Below are positions 60,601 to 64,000 of a DNA stretch of 64,000 bases, one piece after another. How positions within the stretch are numbered: position 1 is the stretch's first letter; each line of letters starts with the position of its first letter. The notes under the pieces were generated by a model that did not search any database, was not told the DNA's origin, and saw nothing but the letters and a program-made list of their open reading frames with translations. Origin of the DNA: Filosporella fistucella (taxonomy: Eukaryota; Ascomycota; Leotiomycetes; Helotiales); assembly GCA_030077755.1 (NCBI GenBank), contig JAQJZZ010000020.1:1054001-1118000 (forward strand), read 5' to 3'. The translations under genes were made by a program, and so were the position numbers.

Positions 60601-63600
60601 GTTTTGAGGAATGCAACCTCTTTTATGAACGCTAGCAATGGCTGCATCCTTGAGGCAAAAGACTGGCCAAAACTTTCGACACTCTAGGTCCTGCAAGCAC
60701 CCCAAGCAGGCGTCTGCGCAGAAGCGCAATCCTATTATATACCTGCACACTTCCAATCTATTACAAATGAAACCCGGCACCTATGTCTAAACGTACCGTA
60801 CCAGTGTATTGTACTTCGTGATATCTAGGTGGCCGCCTATGTGTAAGTGGCACAGAGCTGTAGCACTGTATTCTGAAACATCATACCCAGTCCTGCTCTT
60901 TAACTTTTCGATATATCTAGTCAGGAAGTATTTTTGACTGATACGCATGGTTATGATTACTTCTCTGATAATTCTGTATCCCAACTTTGGTAAGCTATAG
61001 GGTCTAGGCAGAGTTGTGTTTTTGAGGGCTTGAAACGCGGCTTCTCACATCCTGAAATGCTGGTGTGTATGCAACGGTCTAGGTTTTCGATTATGTCTCC
61101 TCCACTTGCAACATATGAAATTCGTATATATTGGCACAGCAGCTGTTCCTTGGATTACCCCTAGGATTATTGCAAATCACCAGGGTGAGGTCGGTGCAGG
61201 ACTTGGAATTTGAACGCAAAATGTCCCCGAATTTTGGATGAAGCGCATTTCGCAACTGCACAATGAGCCTGCAAGTGGTACCTTGTATCGCAATATGGAC
61301 TATTGTCTGCGTCAGCTAAGTATACTTGAACCATTGTCCGTCGGGTATCAAGATGTGTGGATGGCGCTTCCATTGCGAGCATTACAACTTAGGTAATCCT
61401 GTGTCGCTAAGAGTCTCCAAGTATGGGACTTACTGGAGCGCGCTTGACCCTCCCCCCTATCCCTGAGAATCAAGTGTTTTATTTGGGAAAATAACAGTTC
61501 AAGAAGAGTAGCCTCATCCTGGCATTTGCCCTCTGGATTTCATGCAAGATTAGCTCAAATGAGGCTCAATGATTCCCTCCGCAATGCCAAAGTGATATCC
61601 GCTTTCCTGATTGGAATATTCTGCTTCATACACTGGTTCAGGCTTAAAGGGATACGAGAACAGGACGTGACCTGCTCCGGGTGGCGCCAAAGCAGGCTGT
61701 CTTGAGTCTTACAGTAGTAACAAATTTACTCGTGACTGAATGGGATCGTGCAATTGGAGGCATTTTGTTCTTTCGTGTCCTGGTATTGGCTCCTATTCAA
61801 GGATATTAAAACGTTGATCTGTGAATCAGCAGTTTTGTGGGGACAATGCAGATTCCCGAAAGATGTGATAAATGCATTTCTTTCTGCGAGTGTATGATCA
61901 TGAGGCAGCAACAGGGTAGAGCTAAGGGCCCATCAACAAGAGCAGGCCAGTCCAAGACGTCGATCATATGTATCTTTCCATGAAGAGAAGTCCTTCTGAT
62001 ATCGATTAAGAGTGCCAATTGAAGCGGTGTCAGTTTGATTTCGACATTATCGAATCAAACGTATACTGCAAGAACATCTATTGGCAGGATTCTCTGATTG
62101 TACACGTCAATTACTGTATCATATATTAGCCATAATCAATAAGAGTGTAGATTATGGTACTGATAGCTGATTGTATGATCACGAGCTTGAAATTGCAAGC
62201 CCGTGCTTCCCATTGTCATTGTCGAAGTCAGGTTGACCTCCAAAGCGGCTCAGTGGTTTGGGCAGCTTCGGAAGGCGCAAGCCAGCGTTTAGATTGGAGC
62301 CCGCTCAGTTCTTGATAGTCTAGGTGATAAGCCGGTGCTCTCTACCGTGATTGGGAGTAGGTGCGAAGGATGTTCGAAGATTGAGGTTGATGGTTGTGTG
62401 GCATCGTAGACTGCCTATGCTTTGAAAGGTTGCGCTGGGAACGACCCACCAACAACTATCACTGCAAGAACTTAGCAATTGTATAGCTCTCCAACATAAA
62501 TTAGGGGTTGACCTACTTTTTAATACACTTGTAAGCTGTTCCGTGATCTTTTGCCTCAAAGGCCTCTCCTTTGTGGTAGTGATGGACCAGTGATCGCAAG
62601 GAGATGCCCAGCGCTTCGGGCCATTTAGTGAGGACTACGGCCGGCCCATTCACTCGCTTCAACGTCCTCGCTGTCAAGCATGATGTAAAATCATGTGAAT
62701 CGTACTAAAAATCAGAATTGTGTGCTTTATGATTGGCCGCTGCATGGGCTGATGTTGTTGATTTAAAGGAGTTGGGGTTGGGGTTGGGCAACTGGACTGA
62801 GTAAAGAGAGATGACAAATATTGTGGCATTTAGGACTACATGGCCTGCTTGCCCAATGCATCTTCGCCTGGCAATTGCCCCAATATGGTCTCTTCGGTCT
62901 GACGAACCTATTCCGATGTTCTGAAGAAGGAAAATATTACTTCACAGAAATGGGCTTCCATTTGATGATGCTGGATTTTGGTACAGCTCCGAAAACAATT
63001 CTCTTAGCCGACGGGCTGACTTTGCCAGACCATCATCCCATTGAGGATTTCTCCTGTCGTATCTTGTAGAGTACACAAACAGGACTGGATTGGTGAGCGC
63101 TGTTTACATCCAACCAACAAGACTGAAGCTATGAAGTCTTTCAGATGCAGCAGCTACAGAGCAAAGCATCACGGACAATAGCTACTTGTCAGAGAATTTC
63201 ATCAATCATTCAACAAAGGCTTTCACGCCGGCCAAGTAAGGTAGGCCTGGCCCGTCCCGAGGCCCCAGTCAGAGTCATGACTAGCCATTGCAACAAAAGT
63301 ATAAGAAGTTTTCATGATCTGAGCTTTGAGGCCATCGGGCAGTCAAAAAATGCAGTCGGAGAGAATGTTTGAGCATGTTATGCTATTGACTCCACATCGT
63401 CAGTCTTGGCTCTCTTGGCACCTCCACAACAGTCGTGAACTCCCAGTGGGACACTTAAAAGTTCTGCTAGAGAATCACCCAAGAGAACCTTGTGTCTTTA
63501 CCCGATAATGGCCTCTTAAAATTACTTTGATGAATGATAACTTGCTCACACTAGAGGTAACATCTTGGCGATACCCCATTCTTTGGGGAGTGGCAAGTAT

Positions 63601-63685
63601 ATACATACTTAGATAGCTTTCATTCTCGAAAATGTCTCTCTCGTCAATATCTACGTATTCCTTCTGTTTCCATCCTTGACTCAAA

Positions 63686-64000
63686 ATGAGTCTCCTCAGT
63701 CGAGCCCACATTCAGGTGCACGAGTCTAACTCGACCGTCAAGCACTATTGGGGTTACCCGGATAGAATCGTGCCTGTAAGGATGCCACTTCGTTGTTTTC
63801 TTCCCTTTGAGTATTAATTATCACTATCATAGTGTGCAAATGATGCGGGGTCTTGCGAGTATCTCGATGCCGTCTATTGGATGCATGAAGTCTCCATGCT
63901 CTATACCTTCATTATGTGGGCTGTAATTGGAGGAGTGCTGGCATTCCTCTTCATCTTGAAAGTCACACAACCAAACCACAAAGCGCATGGAGTACCAAGC
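63686..64000 (+). CDS. Ferric-reductase-like protein, N-terminal part (cut by window)
   Basis: Two exons visible: 63686..63775 and 63833 to the window end (no stop). The first 86 residues are seen. After a short N-terminal part, YLDAVYWMHEVSMLYTF leads into a transmembrane helix (AVIGGVLAFLFILKV), the pattern at the start of fungal ferric-chelate reductases (FRE) just before the heme-binding domain. Relatives reduce Fe(III) or Cu(II) at the plasma membrane, ahead of uptake. The catalytic parts lie outside the window, so the assignment is by N-terminus only. Confidence 0.75.

Larger units (their letters stand above)
55570..63685. other. Gene-poor 8-kb region with decayed repeats
   Basis: No convincing gene in about 8.1 kb. 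It includes two degenerate tandem-repeat arrays (separate entries), short GTGTGTTG repeats near 57926-57990, and many short frames without family resemblance, including one of 105 codons at 59168-59485. Such stretches between core genes are usually the remains of transposons or duplicated sequence mutated over time, possibly by RIP. I could not compute a RIP index or base composition. The left end must hold the zinc-finger promoter and the right end the ferric-reductase promoter. Confidence 0.5.

Noticed and set aside
60562..60780. Cysteine-rich 72-codon minus-strand frame (10 Cys), effector-like at first sight
   Set aside because: It has no ATG (starts at GTG) and no signal peptide, and lies in decayed sequence.
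62235..62310. Segment with a box-A-like GGCTCAGTGG
   Set aside because: No box B at the right distance and no cloverleaf.

Overview
The window is nuclear DNA from a filamentous ascomycete (Pezizomycotina). The evidence is densely packed eukaryotic genes with many short GT-AG introns (mostly 46-105 nt), a COP9 signalosome subunit, a Ste7-type MAPK kinase and an Osh3-type oxysterol-binding protein. A leotiomycete is my best guess for the class, but that is inference only. I recognise no bacterial genes, rRNA, CRISPR array or intact transposon. All gene models were assembled by hand from reading frames and splice signals. For nearly all complete models the exon lengths sum to a multiple of three and the splice phases agree.

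Layout. 0-12 kb: a small BRCT protein, a secreted/single-pass membrane protein, the trifunctional C1-tetrahydrofolate synthase (minus strand), eIF3i, a quinone oxidoreductase and two small unrecognised genes. 12-20 kb: a dienelactone-hydrolase-like protein head to head with RPA1 (RFA1), then COP9 subunit 3 head to head with gamma-glutamyl phosphate reductase (PRO2). 20-30 kb: an unrecognised gene with an internal duplicated module and frame breaks, a fatty aldehyde dehydrogenase, mitochondrial ribosomal protein mS35 head to head with ALG13, and a perfect 74-bp tandem duplication. 30-50 kb: Osh3-like protein, SPT6, Ste7-like MAPKK, a HAD phosphatase-like protein with an unusually long intron, an ISWI remodeller, and a C16orf72/HAPSTR1-like protein head to head with ISWI. 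51-56 kb: dihydroorotase and a CCCH zinc-finger protein. 55.6-63.7 kb: a gene-poor stretch with two adjacent degenerate tandem-repeat arrays and no convincing gene. 63.7-64 kb: the 5' end of a ferric-reductase-like gene, cut by the window edge.

Most genes are single-copy housekeeping genes for DNA replication, transcription and chromatin, translation, one-carbon, proline and pyrimidine metabolism, N-glycosylation, sterol transport and signalling. They do not form a metabolic cluster. The visible linkage logic is shared divergent promoters: DLH/RFA1 with an MCB-like cluster, CSN3/PRO2 with a perfect Gcn4/CpcA site, mS35/ALG13, and ISWI/HAPSTR1-like. I found no obviously new multi-gene system. 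The most interesting items are a probable dual-localisation leader on C1-THF synthase, a 157-residue acidic extension on ALG13, a GC-AG intron in SPT6, the duplicated-module orphan gene and the degenerate repeat block.
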